This document shows positions 15,146 through 23,742 of a stretch of DNA of 64,000 nucleotides, one piece after another (within the stretch, counting starts at the first letter, position 1; every line of letters starts with the position of its first letter). Both the position numbers and the translations under genes were made by a program. The notes under the pieces are model-generated. The model did not search any database. It was not told where the DNA came from and saw only the letters and a list, made by a program, of their open reading frames with translations. Location: NCBI RefSeq assembly GCF_003312915.1, contig NZ_CP030261.1:124001-188000 (forward strand), given 5' to 3'. The DNA comes from Flavobacterium fluviale (lineage in GTDB: Bacteria; Bacteroidota; Bacteroidia; Flavobacteriales; Flavobacteriaceae).

Positions 15146-15670
15146 ATGGACAATAAAAAGTTTATTCTTAGTTTGAAAAAAGGGAATGAAGCCGCTTTTA
15201 AAGAGGTTTACTTCACTTACTACGATAAACTGATAAACATTGCCAAGCGTTTTAATCTGACAGTTCTTACGCCGGAGGACTTTGTTCAAGAAAGTTTTTT
15301 ACGACTCTACAATAAAAGAGAATTACTTAACGAAGATGTTCTATTGGACAAGCAATTGTACACTATCTGCAAAAACATTATTCTCAATCACATTAATAGA
15401 GAAAATAAAATAGTGCAGCTGGACCCTTTTCAAGCTGATATCTTGGAAGAGCAAGATTCCGATTCTGGAATTTTTGAAGAAAGACAAGAAAAACTACAAA
15501 ACTTCATCAATCAGCTTCCGGAGCAGCAGCAAAAAATATTTACTTTACACAAACTGGAAAACCTTAGCTATAAGGAGATTGCAGCAATTACGGATCTTTC
15601 TGAAAAGACCATTGCCAATCATATTTATCTCGCCAGTAAATTTATTCGAAAAAAAATCGAAAACCATTAG
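15146..15670 (+). CDS. ECF-type RNA polymerase sigma factor
   Basis: A 174-residue sigma-70 family ECF factor. Region 2 carries NEAAFKEVYFTYYDKLINIAKRF and LTPEDFVQESFLRLYNKRE; region 4 carries LPEQQQKIFTLHKLENLSYKEIAAITDLSEKTIANH with its helix-turn-helix. It is followed by a small protein gene, a FecR anti-sigma gene, a TonB receptor with an STN domain and a DUF4249 lipoprotein. This is the usual cell-surface signalling set, in which ligand uptake by the receptor releases the sigma factor. Confidence 0.93.
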   Translation: MDNKKFILSLKKGNEAAFKEVYFTYYDKLINIAKRFNLTVLTPEDFVQESFLRLYNKRELLNEDVLLDKQLYTICKNIILNHINRENKIVQLDPFQADILEEQDSDSGIFEERQEKLQNFINQLPEQQQKIFTLHKLENLSYKEIAAITDLSEKTIANHIYLASKFIRKKIENH

Positions 15671-15716
15671 GAACTTTTCTGTTCTCGTTTGTTATATATA
15701 AAAACAAGAACAAAAA

Positions 15717-15926
15717 ATGCACATTGAAGCGTATAAAACAAATGTTAGAACTAAAAAAGATGCCAGCTTAATTGTGGTGCTTTTGCAGTTCATTATTTCC
15801 GATTGTATTATATATTTTGATTTCAAAAATCGCGAGAGAATTCTAAGAATCGAAACCAACAGAGACATTAAGGAAATGGTTTATGGTGTTTTTAATAAAC
15901 AAGGATTTTATTGCCAGAAACTCTAA
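15717..15926 (+). CDS. Small hypothetical protein, paralogue of the 51412-51612 gene
   Basis: A 69-residue protein from an ATG 46 bases after the sigma-factor gene. It aligns with the 66-residue protein at 51412: both start with an aromatic strand (EAYKTNV vs YVFKTSV), continue with a helix around LLQ or LLHE, then YFDFKNRERILRIET vs NFDLEDCDNILRVDS and a DI. The short alpha/beta layout recalls small ferredoxin-like proteins. Function is unknown. The similarity between two distant loci in the window is the main evidence that this is a real gene. It overlaps no other good reading frame before fecR begins at 15937. Confidence 0.65.
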   Translation: MHIEAYKTNVRTKKDASLIVVLLQFIISDCIIYFDFKNRERILRIETNRDIKEMVYGVFNKQGFYCQKL

Positions 15927-15936
15927 CACCAAAAAA

Positions 15937-16776
15937 ATGAACAAGGAAAATTTAGACGAAGAGTTTAAAAAGTTATGGAATGAAACTCCATCTTCTCATT
16001 CAGAAAGCACAAAAGAAGCTTCTTGGGAAGAATTCCAAGCAAAAGCTTTTCCTAAAAAACGAAAAATTAAACTTTGGCGCTATTATGCAGCGGCATCTGT
16101 TTTACTTTTTGTTCTTATCGGAACTGGAATTTATTTTAACAATAACTCTATAACAGAAAAAGCTGTTCTGGCAGGAAATGTAATTGAGAATACTACTCAG
16201 AAAATAAAATATGTAGTCCTGCCGGATAATTCAAAAGTGGAATTAAGTCCGAATTCTAAAATTTCTTATGGAGACAATTTTGCTTTAAACAGAAAAATTG
16301 AAATTGATGGTGAAGCTTATTTTAAAGTTAAAAAAGACAAACAGCATCCTTTTCAGGTTTTTTGTAACGAAACGACAACAACTGTTTTAGGAACTTCTTT
16401 TATAGTAAAAGAATCAAATCAAAAAGAAGTTACTGTTGAATTGTATGAGGGAAGTGTCCAAATGAACGTAAACGGTCAAGATCAAAAATGGATTCTAAAA
16501 GCTGGCGAGAAATTTATTTACGGAAATCAAACTGCGGCAGTTACCGCCTTCAGCCGATTTGTAGATTTTGACAACGCTAAATTAAGCGCTTTAGGAACTT
16601 ATATCGAAGAAAATTACGGTTACAAAGTAAATATCCCTCAAGAATATTCTACTCAAAAAATCACCATTCGAATCAACAAAAAAGAAGATTTAAATACAAT
16701 TGTACAATTAATAGCAGAAATGTATAACCTAAATTTTGAAATAAATGAAGATCTAAAACAGATTACTTTTCAATAA
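15937..16776 (+). CDS. FecR-family anti-sigma factor
   Basis: A 279-residue inner-membrane regulator starting at the ATG at 15937 (MNKENLDEEFKKLWNET). The order is a cytoplasmic anti-sigma segment, one membrane helix (YAAASVLLFVLIGTGIYF, about residues 50-67), and a periplasmic FecR domain (YVVLPDNSKVELSPNSKISY, GEAYFKVKKDKQHPFQVF, GTSFIVK, VELYEGSVQM). A DUF4974-like C-terminal domain follows. It would hold the ECF sigma factor until the TonB receptor signals. An upstream in-frame ATG at 15883 overlaps the small gene before it and adds residues not typical of the family. Confidence 0.92.
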   Translation: MNKENLDEEFKKLWNETPSSHSESTKEASWEEFQAKAFPKKRKIKLWRYYAAASVLLFVLIGTGIYFNNNSITEKAVLAGNVIENTTQKIKYVVLPDNSKVELSPNSKISYGDNFALNRKIEIDGEAYFKVKKDKQHPFQVFCNETTTTVLGTSFIVKESNQKEVTVELYEGSVQMNVNGQDQKWILKAGEKFIYGNQTAAVTAFSRFVDFDNAKLSALGTYIEENYGYKVNIPQEYSTQKITIRINKKEDLNTIVQLIAEMYNLNFEINEDLKQITFQ

Positions 16777-16876
16777 TAAACAAAAAAGGATGTAAGCCGC
16801 GAAACTACACATCCTCCTCTTAATCAGGATAACACGAAGTTATTCCATTTAATAATATTCAAAAATACGAAATTTC

Positions 16877-19498
16877 ATGAAGCATATAATTTCAGCATGC
16901 TTTTTTTTATTCAGCTTATGTATGTCCGCTCAAAGCGTTACGATAACTGTAGATCAAAATGTCACTTTAAAAGAATTCTTCAAGCAAATTGAAAATCAAA
17001 CCGATTACAAATTTGCTTTTACAGATCAAATCGATACTGGGAAAAAATATTTTACTCAAAAAAATACTTTTAAGCAGACTACTATTGAAAAACTTATTTC
17101 AGAATTAAATAAAACTGCCTCTTTACAATTTTCTATAGCAGGCAATAATATTTTTGTGAAACAGAAAGCTCAAAGTCCTAAAACGACGACCAAAAAAAAA
17201 AGCAGGCTAAAAGGTCAGATTCTTGATGATGAAAAACAACCTGTTATTGGCGCCAACGTTTATATCACAGAATTACAGACTGGCACTGTAACAGATGTCA
17301 ATGGAAAATACAGCATCGAAGTTCCGAATGGAACTTACACCGTTTCGATTAGTTATGTTGGTTTTCAGAATAAGGAAAGACAGATAAATATTAATGATGA
17401 TACTACGCTAAATTTCAATATAGAATCGGACAGCCAGCAATTAGGTGAAGTAATTGTAATGAATAATAAAGCTGTTGATGTTAAAACCACTCAAATGAGT
17501 GTGAACAGACTTTCGATGCAGGAAATCAAAAAAATTCCTGTGGCAATGGGCGAACCAGATCCTTTAAAGTCGATCTTAACTTTGCCTGGAGTTACGAATG
17601 CCGGAGAAGCTTCTTCGGGTTTTAATGTACGCGGTGGTGCAGCCGATCAGAATTTGATACTTTTAGATGGAGCTCCTGTTTATGCTGATTCGCATATGTT
17701 TGGATTCTTCTCGATTTTTAATGCTGACATTGTTAATGGCTTAGATTTATATAAAGGCGGAATTCCATCGAAATTTGGAGGACGTGTTTCTTCTGTTTTA
17801 GATGTTACACAGCAAACGGGCGATTTTGAAAATTATAAAGTTAACGGAGGAATTGGAATTATTTCCAGCCGACTTTTGGTTCAAGGACCAATACAAAAAG
17901 AGAAAAGTTCGTTCATCCTTTCCGGACGTGCTTCGTATGCGCATTTGTTCATGAAACTGGCAGATAATAAAAACTCTGCCATGTTTTATGATTTGAATGC
18001 TAAATTCAATTACCGTTTTAACCCAAATAATACACTTTCTTTTTCTGGTTATTTAGGAAATGATTTATTCGACATCAATGAACGTTTTTCTAGTACTTAC
18101 GGAAGTACAATGGGTATTTTAAGCTGGAAACATAAATTTTCTGATCGTTTAAACAGTAATCTTTCTGGTTTTTATAGTGACTATAAATTCAACTTAGGAC
18201 TTTCTACAGAAAATTTCGAATGGGAAAGCAGCATCAGCAGTTACGGACTAAAATATGCTTGGAATTACCAAACATCAGAAAAATTTAAAATTAATTACGG
18301 AATTGATGGTTTGTACTATAACTTCAATCCGGGAGTTGTACAGCCAACAAGTTCAGATTCTCAGTTCAATTACAAACAGCTGGATAAAAAATATGCATTA
18401 GAAACTTCTGCTTATATCGATTTTGAAAATCAAATTACAGAAAAGCTGAATTTCCGTTACGGACTTCGTTACAGCTCATTTTATCGTTTAGGCGGCGAAG
18501 AAATCAGTACTTATGAAAATGGTCAGGCTGTAGTATTTAATCCGCTTTATAAAATTTATGAGGAAGGAACTCCAACGGGAACCATAAGTTACAAAAAAGG
18601 ACAAGCCATAAGCACTTTTAATAATTTTGAACCAAGAGCTGCTTTGTCTTATGCTTTTAATGATGAAACTTCTGTAAAGGCAAGTTATAATAGAATGGCG
18701 CAGTACATTCATATTTTGTCCAATACACAGTCTCCCCTGCCTATGAGCATCTGGACTCCAAGCGGCCCTTTTACTAAACCTCAGCTTTTGGACCAGTATG
18801 CAATGGGTTATTTCCAAAATTTTAAAGACGGTGATTATTCTTTTGAAGGAGAATTATTCTATAAAAAAGTTCAAAACCGTATCGATTATATAGACGGAGC
18901 CGATGTTTTAGCCAACAATAATATCGAACAAGTAATCCTGAACGGTAAAGCCAGATCTTACGGACTGGAATTGTTATTTAGAAAAAACGCTGGTAATTTC
19001 ACCGGATGGGTTTCTTATACTTTATCAAGAGCAGAACAAAAAACCGTTGGAAGAACGCCTGAAGAACCAGGAATCGCAAATGGTGATTGGTATTTATCTG
19101 GATATGACAAACTTCATAATTTAAGCATTGTAGGAAGTTACGAACTGAATCCGAAATGGTCTTTTAATGGTAATTTCACTTTACAGTCGGGTCAGCCGGT
19201 TACTTATGCCAATGGATATTATGAATTTGGCGGCATCAATGTTCCTAATTATTCTTTAAGAAACGAAAACAGATTACCTCTTTTCCACCACTTGGATGTT
19301 GCTGCAACTTACACTCCAAAACCAGACAAAAAGAAAGGATGGCAAAGCTATTGGGTATTCAGCCTTTACAATATTTACAACAGAAAAAATGCTGCTTCTA
19401 TGAGTTTTACAACTAATGACGATACAGGAGCAAATGAAACCAGAAGACTTTCGATCTTCGGAATTGTACCTGGAATTTCTTATAATTTTAAATTTTAA
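16877..19498 (+). CDS. TonB-dependent receptor with STN and carboxypeptidase-like domains
   Basis: An 873-residue outer-membrane receptor. After a signal peptide (ACFFLFSLCMSAQ) come a secretin/TonB N-terminal (STN) signalling domain (about residues 20-95), a carboxypeptidase-like regulatory domain (LKGQILDDEKQPVIGANVYI), a plug (GFNVRGGAADQNLILLDGAPVY) and a beta barrel ending in an aromatic residue (GISYNFKF). The STN domain links it to FecR and the ECF sigma factor just upstream. The cargo is unknown; iron chelates and other scarce nutrients are typical for this architecture. The DUF4249 gene starts four bases after its stop. Confidence 0.93.
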   Translation: MKHIISACFFLFSLCMSAQSVTITVDQNVTLKEFFKQIENQTDYKFAFTDQIDTGKKYFTQKNTFKQTTIEKLISELNKTASLQFSIAGNNIFVKQKAQSPKTTTKKKSRLKGQILDDEKQPVIGANVYITELQTGTVTDVNGKYSIEVPNGTYTVSISYVGFQNKERQININDDTTLNFNIESDSQQLGEVIVMNNKAVDVKTTQMSVNRLSMQEIKKIPVAMGEPDPLKSILTLPGVTNAGEASSGFNVRGGAADQNLILLDGAPVYADSHMFGFFSIFNADIVNGLDLYKGGIPSKFGGRVSSVLDVTQQTGDFENYKVNGGIGIISSRLLVQGPIQKEKSSFILSGRASYAHLFMKLADNKNSAMFYDLNAKFNYRFNPNNTLSFSGYLGNDLFDINERFSSTYGSTMGILSWKHKFSDRLNSNLSGFYSDYKFNLGLSTENFEWESSISSYGLKYAWNYQTSEKFKINYGIDGLYYNFNPGVVQPTSSDSQFNYKQLDKKYALETSAYIDFENQITEKLNFRYGLRYSSFYRLGGEEISTYENGQAVVFNPLYKIYEEGTPTGTISYKKGQAISTFNNFEPRAALSYAFNDETSVKASYNRMAQYIHILSNTQSPLPMSIWTPSGPFTKPQLLDQYAMGYFQNFKDGDYSFEGELFYKKVQNRIDYIDGADVLANNNIEQVILNGKARSYGLELLFRKNAGNFTGWVSYTLSRAEQKTVGRTPEEPGIANGDWYLSGYDKLHNLSIVGSYELNPKWSFNGNFTLQSGQPVTYANGYYEFGGINVPNYSLRNENRLPLFHHLDVAATYTPKPDKKKGWQSYWVFSLYNIYNRKNAASMSFTTNDDTGANETRRLSIFGIVPGISYNFKF

Positions 19499-19502
19499 TG
19501 CG

Positions 19503-20342
19503 ATGAACAGATTAAAAAAATATAGTGCAATAAACAAAGCGCTGGCATTACTAACACTTTTTCTGGCTTTGTCTTTTACTTCTTGTGAAGATGTTGTAAA
19601 CCTTGATTTGGAAACTGGCGAAACAAGATTGGTAATTGATGCTGAAATTATCTGGAAAAAAGGAACTGCAGGAAACGAGCAAACTATAAAAATCAGTAAA
19701 ACAGCTCCTTATTACAACGATACAACACCAAAAGTTTCGGGAGCGCAGGTGCGTGTTGAAAATAGTAATGGCGACGTTTTTACTTTTACTGAATCTGAAG
19801 CGGGGGTTTACAAATGCAATAATTTTGTTCCAGTAATCGATATGGATTATAAATTATTTGTTGAAGCCGAAGGACAAAGTTTTACAGCAACCGAAAAACT
19901 AACTTCTGTAACGCCAATTACGAAAGTGGAACAAGCCATTGTTCCAGATTTTGGCGGGGAAGATGTAATCGAACTGACTTTTTATTATACTGATCCCGCA
20001 GATCAAGTTAATTTTTATTTAACCGATTATCAAAGTGAGTTTCTAATTTTTCCAGAATACGAAATTACAAATGATGAATTTTATAATGGAAATCAAATCA
20101 GTACAAGATTTTCTGATGAAGATATGAAGTCAGGAAATACGGTAAAAATTACACATAGAGGTGTTTCTAAAAACTTTTTCAATTATATGAAATTAATTTT
20201 AGAAGCTTCAAATTCAAATCCGTTTTCTGTTCCTCCTGGAAACATTCGCGGGAATATAATCAATAGCAACAATGCTAATAATTATGCAATGGGGTATTTT
20301 AGACTTTGCGAAGCTGATCAGGTTGATTATTTGGTGAAGTAA
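19503..20342 (+). CDS. DUF4249 domain-containing lipoprotein
   Basis: A 279-residue protein from the ATG at 19503 with a lipoprotein signal (LTLFLALSFTSCEDVVNLDLETGETRLVIDAEI). The early motif DLETGETRLVIDAEI is typical of DUF4249 proteins, which accompany TonB receptors in Bacteroidota and probably act at the outer membrane as partner lipoproteins. A longer reading frame from 19416 overlaps the receptor gene and is not supported. A hairpin terminator follows within 20 bases. Confidence 0.9.
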   Translation: MNRLKKYSAINKALALLTLFLALSFTSCEDVVNLDLETGETRLVIDAEIIWKKGTAGNEQTIKISKTAPYYNDTTPKVSGAQVRVENSNGDVFTFTESEAGVYKCNNFVPVIDMDYKLFVEAEGQSFTATEKLTSVTPITKVEQAIVPDFGGEDVIELTFYYTDPADQVNFYLTDYQSEFLIFPEYEITNDEFYNGNQISTRFSDEDMKSGNTVKITHRGVSKNFFNYMKLILEASNSNPFSVPPGNIRGNIINSNNANNYAMGYFRLCEADQVDYLVK

Positions 20343-20358
20343 AATGGTTATCTATAAA

Positions 20359-20401
20359 AACACAAAAGCCTTAAACGAGAATGTTTAGGGCTTTTGTGTT
20401 T
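20359..20401 (+). terminator. Terminator of the receptor/DUF4249 operon
   Basis: Inverted repeat ACACAAAAGCC ... GGGCTTTTGTGT ending in T-rich sequence, 17 bases after the DUF4249 stop. Confidence 0.75.
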
Positions 20402-20688
20402 GGTGTATTAATGGAAAAGCCTTGGGTTAGGAAATGAGGTTTGTAGAAAAGTTTTGTTTGTATTGTTGTTTATTCTGTTTGTAGTAATGTTTCATTAAAG
20501 AAATTGCATTTAGCTTGCGGTTAGTTTATGGAAATCTTGACTCGAAGTACACTTTTTCAAAACCTTTATTTTAAACAATGTAAATACACAGTATTTATAG
20601 CATATTTGAAGAATTTTCAGCGGAACCATTGTATCCGTATAGAGTACTTATGATTTAGCTTGAGAAATTATAGTTCGCGAGCGTAATT

Positions 20689-20872
20689 ATGGTTACATAT
20701 CATATAATAAAAAAACTGAGGATTCAGAAAGAATTATCATTGAAGGCAATAAAAAAATCTTATTGAATAACTATGAGAAAGATAAAGTGTGAGAACAGTA
20801 GTCAAGAAAGTCGAACCTCTATAACAAAACTTAGAGCACGTTGCTAGATACTTTGAAATAACTTATAGATAA
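20689..20872 (+). pseudogene. Decayed XRE-family HTH regulator
   Basis: From an ATG at 20689 the reading MVTYHIIKKLRIQKELSLKA looks like the first helices of an XRE protein, then hits a stop. In a shifted frame further on, RTVVKKVEPL, a stop, then QNLEHVARYFEITYR match the end of such a domain (compare LEKVADYFEI-type endings). At least one frameshift and two stops break it. It marks the left edge of the accessory island. The rest of the 588-base gap (20343-20930) shows only the terminator. Confidence 0.5.
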
Positions 20873-20930
20873 TTCTTTTGCACATGAAGGCACTAAGACT
20901 TAAAGAAATGACAAAATAATTTCCATCTAA

Positions 20931-21218
20931 TTATGAACGTTCTGATGGTAGTGGTATAATTTTGTCTAGGCCTGATTCTAATAACATTTCTTCGAGCATA
21001 ATTTCATATATGTCTACTCCTTCAGTTTCGCAAACATTGAAACATTCATTCATGAGTTCATTTCTTAGATCAGCATCCTCTTTACTATATGAAGGTAAGT
21101 TCGTTTTAGAATTTACATAGTCGTTAAAGTCATCATCAGGATGAAAACTTAAGCCTTCCGCAGTCAATTGTTTTGCAAATTGTTTAACATCTTCAATATT
21201 TAGAATTTTGTTTAACAT
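20931..21218 (-). CDS. Small acidic hypothetical protein (95 aa)
   Basis: A 95-residue, acidic protein (DDDFNDY, NECFNVCETEGVDIYEIMLEEMLLE) with no membrane segment and no family I recognise. The clean ATG and consistent reading make it a plausible gene. It sits alone at the left end of the restriction island between a broken XRE gene and a 426-base non-coding gap. Acidic small proteins in such positions sometimes act as inhibitors or anti-restriction factors, but nothing in the sequence shows this. Confidence 0.5.
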   Translation of the reverse strand: MLNKILNIEDVKQFAKQLTAEGLSFHPDDDFNDYVNSKTNLPSYSKEDADLRNELMNECFNVCETEGVDIYEIMLEEMLLESGLDKIIPLPSERS

Positions 21219-21644
21219 AACTTTACTTTTTAATTAATAGAAAACAATTTAGATGCTGTAAATTAAAGCATGATACGAATTTAAAAAATAAATTAATTCG
21301 ATTGGTAATACAATCTTTTAATTTAATCGATTTTCATAAATATCCTTAATTAATACTCATCTCATTATTTAAGGTTAATTGTTATTTTTTAAAATGCCTA
21401 ATTACTGTAATTCATTTTGTAAAATGATAGCTTGCATATGGATGATTAAAGTAAAGAGTTGACATCATAACAAATAGTAAACTACTTTCCATAAGTCAAT
21501 CTGAACTTATAGTCAACAAATTAATAGTTATTAATACTTTTCTGCCTCCCAAAATTTATTTTGAACAATATTTAAAAAAGAACCGTGCGAAATGATTAAA
21601 AATGCTGACAATTAAAATGCATTAGTTGTTTAATAAATGAACAA
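21219..21644. other. Non-coding gap, no feature recognised
   Basis: AT-rich sequence between the small acidic gene and the HNH gene. No reading frame, strong hairpin or repeat was found. It may hold the promoter of the small gene and the 3' end of the restriction operon. Confidence 0.5.
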
Positions 21645-22772
21645 TTAAATCAAGTCGGTTATCTCGTCCAAAAAGACATGTTTTCGATGATAATCTAAAT
21701 AGTATTCTCTATTTTCCGGAAATATTCTCATCTTATTTTTTGCGGCAGGATTAATATTTAGTTTATCCCATGTGTATGCACTTAATTGTGTACCACAAAT
21801 CAATTCTCCGCTGTCTGAAAATGTAATATAACCTTGGTCAAATAATCTATCATAAGTTGGAGAAAGTGAAAGTCCATTCAAGTAATCTAAAGCTTGATCT
21901 TCTCTTTTTTCTCTAATGCATACACTATAAGGTTTAATATGACTAGCGATTAAAATTCTTTCATCTGTTAGTTTAGAAAATGGACATTGTGGCATATATT
22001 CAATTACAGCTCGACGATATCTTTCTTGACCGATTCTATATGATTTTTTAATTTCTTCAATTTCTTCAACTACTGGTAAATCTTCTTCAATTAATAATAA
22101 GGAACTTGGATGTACAAAAGTTCTAAATTGGTAATCCAAAAGGATTCTAAAGTAAAAAATAGGTTTGTTATTCTCTTCCGTTGGGGATACTGGAAATAAT
22201 TTTAGTATTGAAAGATAGCTGATTTTTGGTAATATTAACTCTCTCCATATTTTCCATATTTTATCATCAGACCTCATGTAACCTCTATTTTGTTTTTGTG
22301 AGATATTATCTGAGGCATCATAAATTGAAAAATAAATGTATTCAGTATCTAAATTTTGAACTTCATTATATCTTTCATCATAAAATGCACTTATGTCATT
22401 ATGATAAATTTGCTCTTGTGAATAATATTCAGCTTTAGCATCATCTAAATACTTTAATAAATTTGATTTACTAAAGAAACAAGTATTATTTTGAATAACA
22501 GCACCTCTTTCGATCGCTGATTCTATTGTTTTCCGTTTTTTTTTAGAATCAAAGTGTTCTAATCCCCAATTCGAATATTCAAAAAAGTTTGATAATTTTT
22601 GTCCAAGTTCGCCTTTGTATGTTCCGACATGTTTTTTAGACTCGCCATTTCCGTCAAACTGAGCAAGTTTGTTTGATCTATGTATAAAGCTATCTTCTGC
22701 GCGAAAATCCTGAATAGAATCAATTATAAAATATTCAATATCATTAATCCGCATTTTTTGATAATCTTCCAT
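21645..22772 (-). CDS. HNH endonuclease with N-terminal domain shared with the DUF262 protein
   Basis: A 375-residue protein. The C-terminal part (about 255-345) is an HNH nuclease of the HNH_2 type: CPFS (Cys263), ASHIKPYS (His278), NGLSLSPTYDRLFDQGYITF (Asn299, Asp308). Residues 8-215 resemble the N-terminus of the DUF262 protein in the same operon: DSFI..SNK..GNGESK..VG at 27-50, C..SKSNLLKYL at 98-109, and ILPKISYLSILK ahead of FYF. The common part probably recognises the target or a partner, and the HNH part cuts. It is the last gene of the six-gene operon, 30 bases after the preceding gene. Confidence 0.85.
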   Translation of the reverse strand: MEDYQKMRINDIEYFIIDSIQDFRAEDSFIHRSNKLAQFDGNGESKKHVGTYKGELGQKLSNFFEYSNWGLEHFDSKKKRKTIESAIERGAVIQNNTCFFSKSNLLKYLDDAKAEYYSQEQIYHNDISAFYDERYNEVQNLDTEYIYFSIYDASDNISQKQNRGYMRSDDKIWKIWRELILPKISYLSILKLFPVSPTEENNKPIFYFRILLDYQFRTFVHPSSLLLIEEDLPVVEEIEEIKKSYRIGQERYRRAVIEYMPQCPFSKLTDERILIASHIKPYSVCIREKREDQALDYLNGLSLSPTYDRLFDQGYITFSDSGELICGTQLSAYTWDKLNINPAAKNKMRIFPENREYYLDYHRKHVFLDEITDLI

Positions 22773-22802
22773 ATTAAGTATATTATTCAGTATTTTTAGT
22801 TT

Positions 22803-23726
22803 TTATTGATTTTTTTCTCTGTATTCGAGTATTTTTATAACTCTTTTCGGAATCCGGCTTATACCTTCAAAATCTCTTTTATAAGTAAAAGCCTCTACCA
22901 AATGGTAACCATGATATTGATTTTGCGGATTATCATTTTCATATTCGTACCAAATAAATTCTTGTTTAACTGTATCGTAATTTATTACATCTTCAGGATT
23001 ACTATGACTTCGTTTATCTCCAACAGCTTTTTTTAGAAAAGATTCAGCATTCTCTCTACCTCCAACTCCTCCTAGAATTGGTGATTTGGGTTTGCCCGTC
23101 CGTTTATCTTTACCATGATTGCCGGAATTTTCAATATGTCTAGTATCCGTATGGTTAAAGTTTCGTTCAAGTCTATTATTTTGTAACCAGTCGTCTAATT
23201 CTTTAAAATCAGTGACGTATGGTATGTTGTAGTTCGTAACATTTTGATTACAATTTTCTATAATCATTATTGGATTCTGTGAAAAAAAATAATTAAATAA
23301 GTTTAAAATGATTTGTAAATCTGCTTCTAGTAGTGTTTTATGTTGTTTAATTAGATAGGGGAAAAAATTAGGGACATTATCATCCAAACTGTCACTTATT
23401 GAATTATATACTTTTATTTTGCAATTTGTTGTATTATTTTCATCAACTGATAAAATTTTATTTTCAATAAAGAGATAATTTATGTACGTTTCTAAATCAT
23501 AAGTTCCAATATTAATTTTAGATAATTCCTGATAGGTATTTATATTTTCAAAAAAAACATCCTTGTTAGATGTACTGTAATACAAAACAGAACCGAATTC
23601 GCAATCTGCTAAATCAATGACCATATGAAAATTTTCAATAATCTTTTGACTTTGTTCACGAGAATCAAAATGGTCATCTAAGTTCTCAGGAAAATGTATA
23701 TAAGCATGTATAGTTTGTGCCGGCAT
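22803..23726 (-). CDS. Unrecognised protein of the restriction operon (307 aa)
   Basis: I do not recognise this 307-residue protein. There is no signal peptide or membrane helix. The N-terminal half has a MPAQTIHAYIHFPENLDDHFDSREQ-like start. A basic, polar linker with GNHGKDKRTGKPK near residue 208 leads to GVGGRENAESFLKKAVGDKRS and then a Tyr/Trp-rich C-terminus (EFIWYEYENDN, YHGYHLVEAF). Its place between the ATPase and the HNH gene, with 16- and 30-base spacers, makes it a likely component of the same system, perhaps the adaptor between them. The start is a clean ATG. Confidence 0.7.
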   Translation of the reverse strand: MPAQTIHAYIHFPENLDDHFDSREQSQKIIENFHMVIDLADCEFGSVLYYSTSNKDVFFENINTYQELSKINIGTYDLETYINYLFIENKILSVDENNTTNCKIKVYNSISDSLDDNVPNFFPYLIKQHKTLLEADLQIILNLFNYFFSQNPIMIIENCNQNVTNYNIPYVTDFKELDDWLQNNRLERNFNHTDTRHIENSGNHGKDKRTGKPKSPILGGVGGRENAESFLKKAVGDKRSHSNPEDVINYDTVKQEFIWYEYENDNPQNQYHGYHLVEAFTYKRDFEGISRIPKRVIKILEYREKNQ

Positions 23727-23742
23727 AACTAGAATTTTTGAC

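Noticed and set aside
15883..15936. Start of FecR at 15883
   Set aside because: It overlaps the small 15717 gene and gives 18 untypical residues; the ATG at 15937 starts the usual anti-sigma segment.
16800..16876. Possible riboswitch or leader before the TonB receptor
   Set aside because: The spacer after fecR holds no stable conserved fold that I can recognise.
19416..19502. Start of the DUF4249 protein inside the TonB receptor gene
   Set aside because: The ATG at 19503 begins a proper lipoprotein signal; the upstream part would precede the signal peptide.
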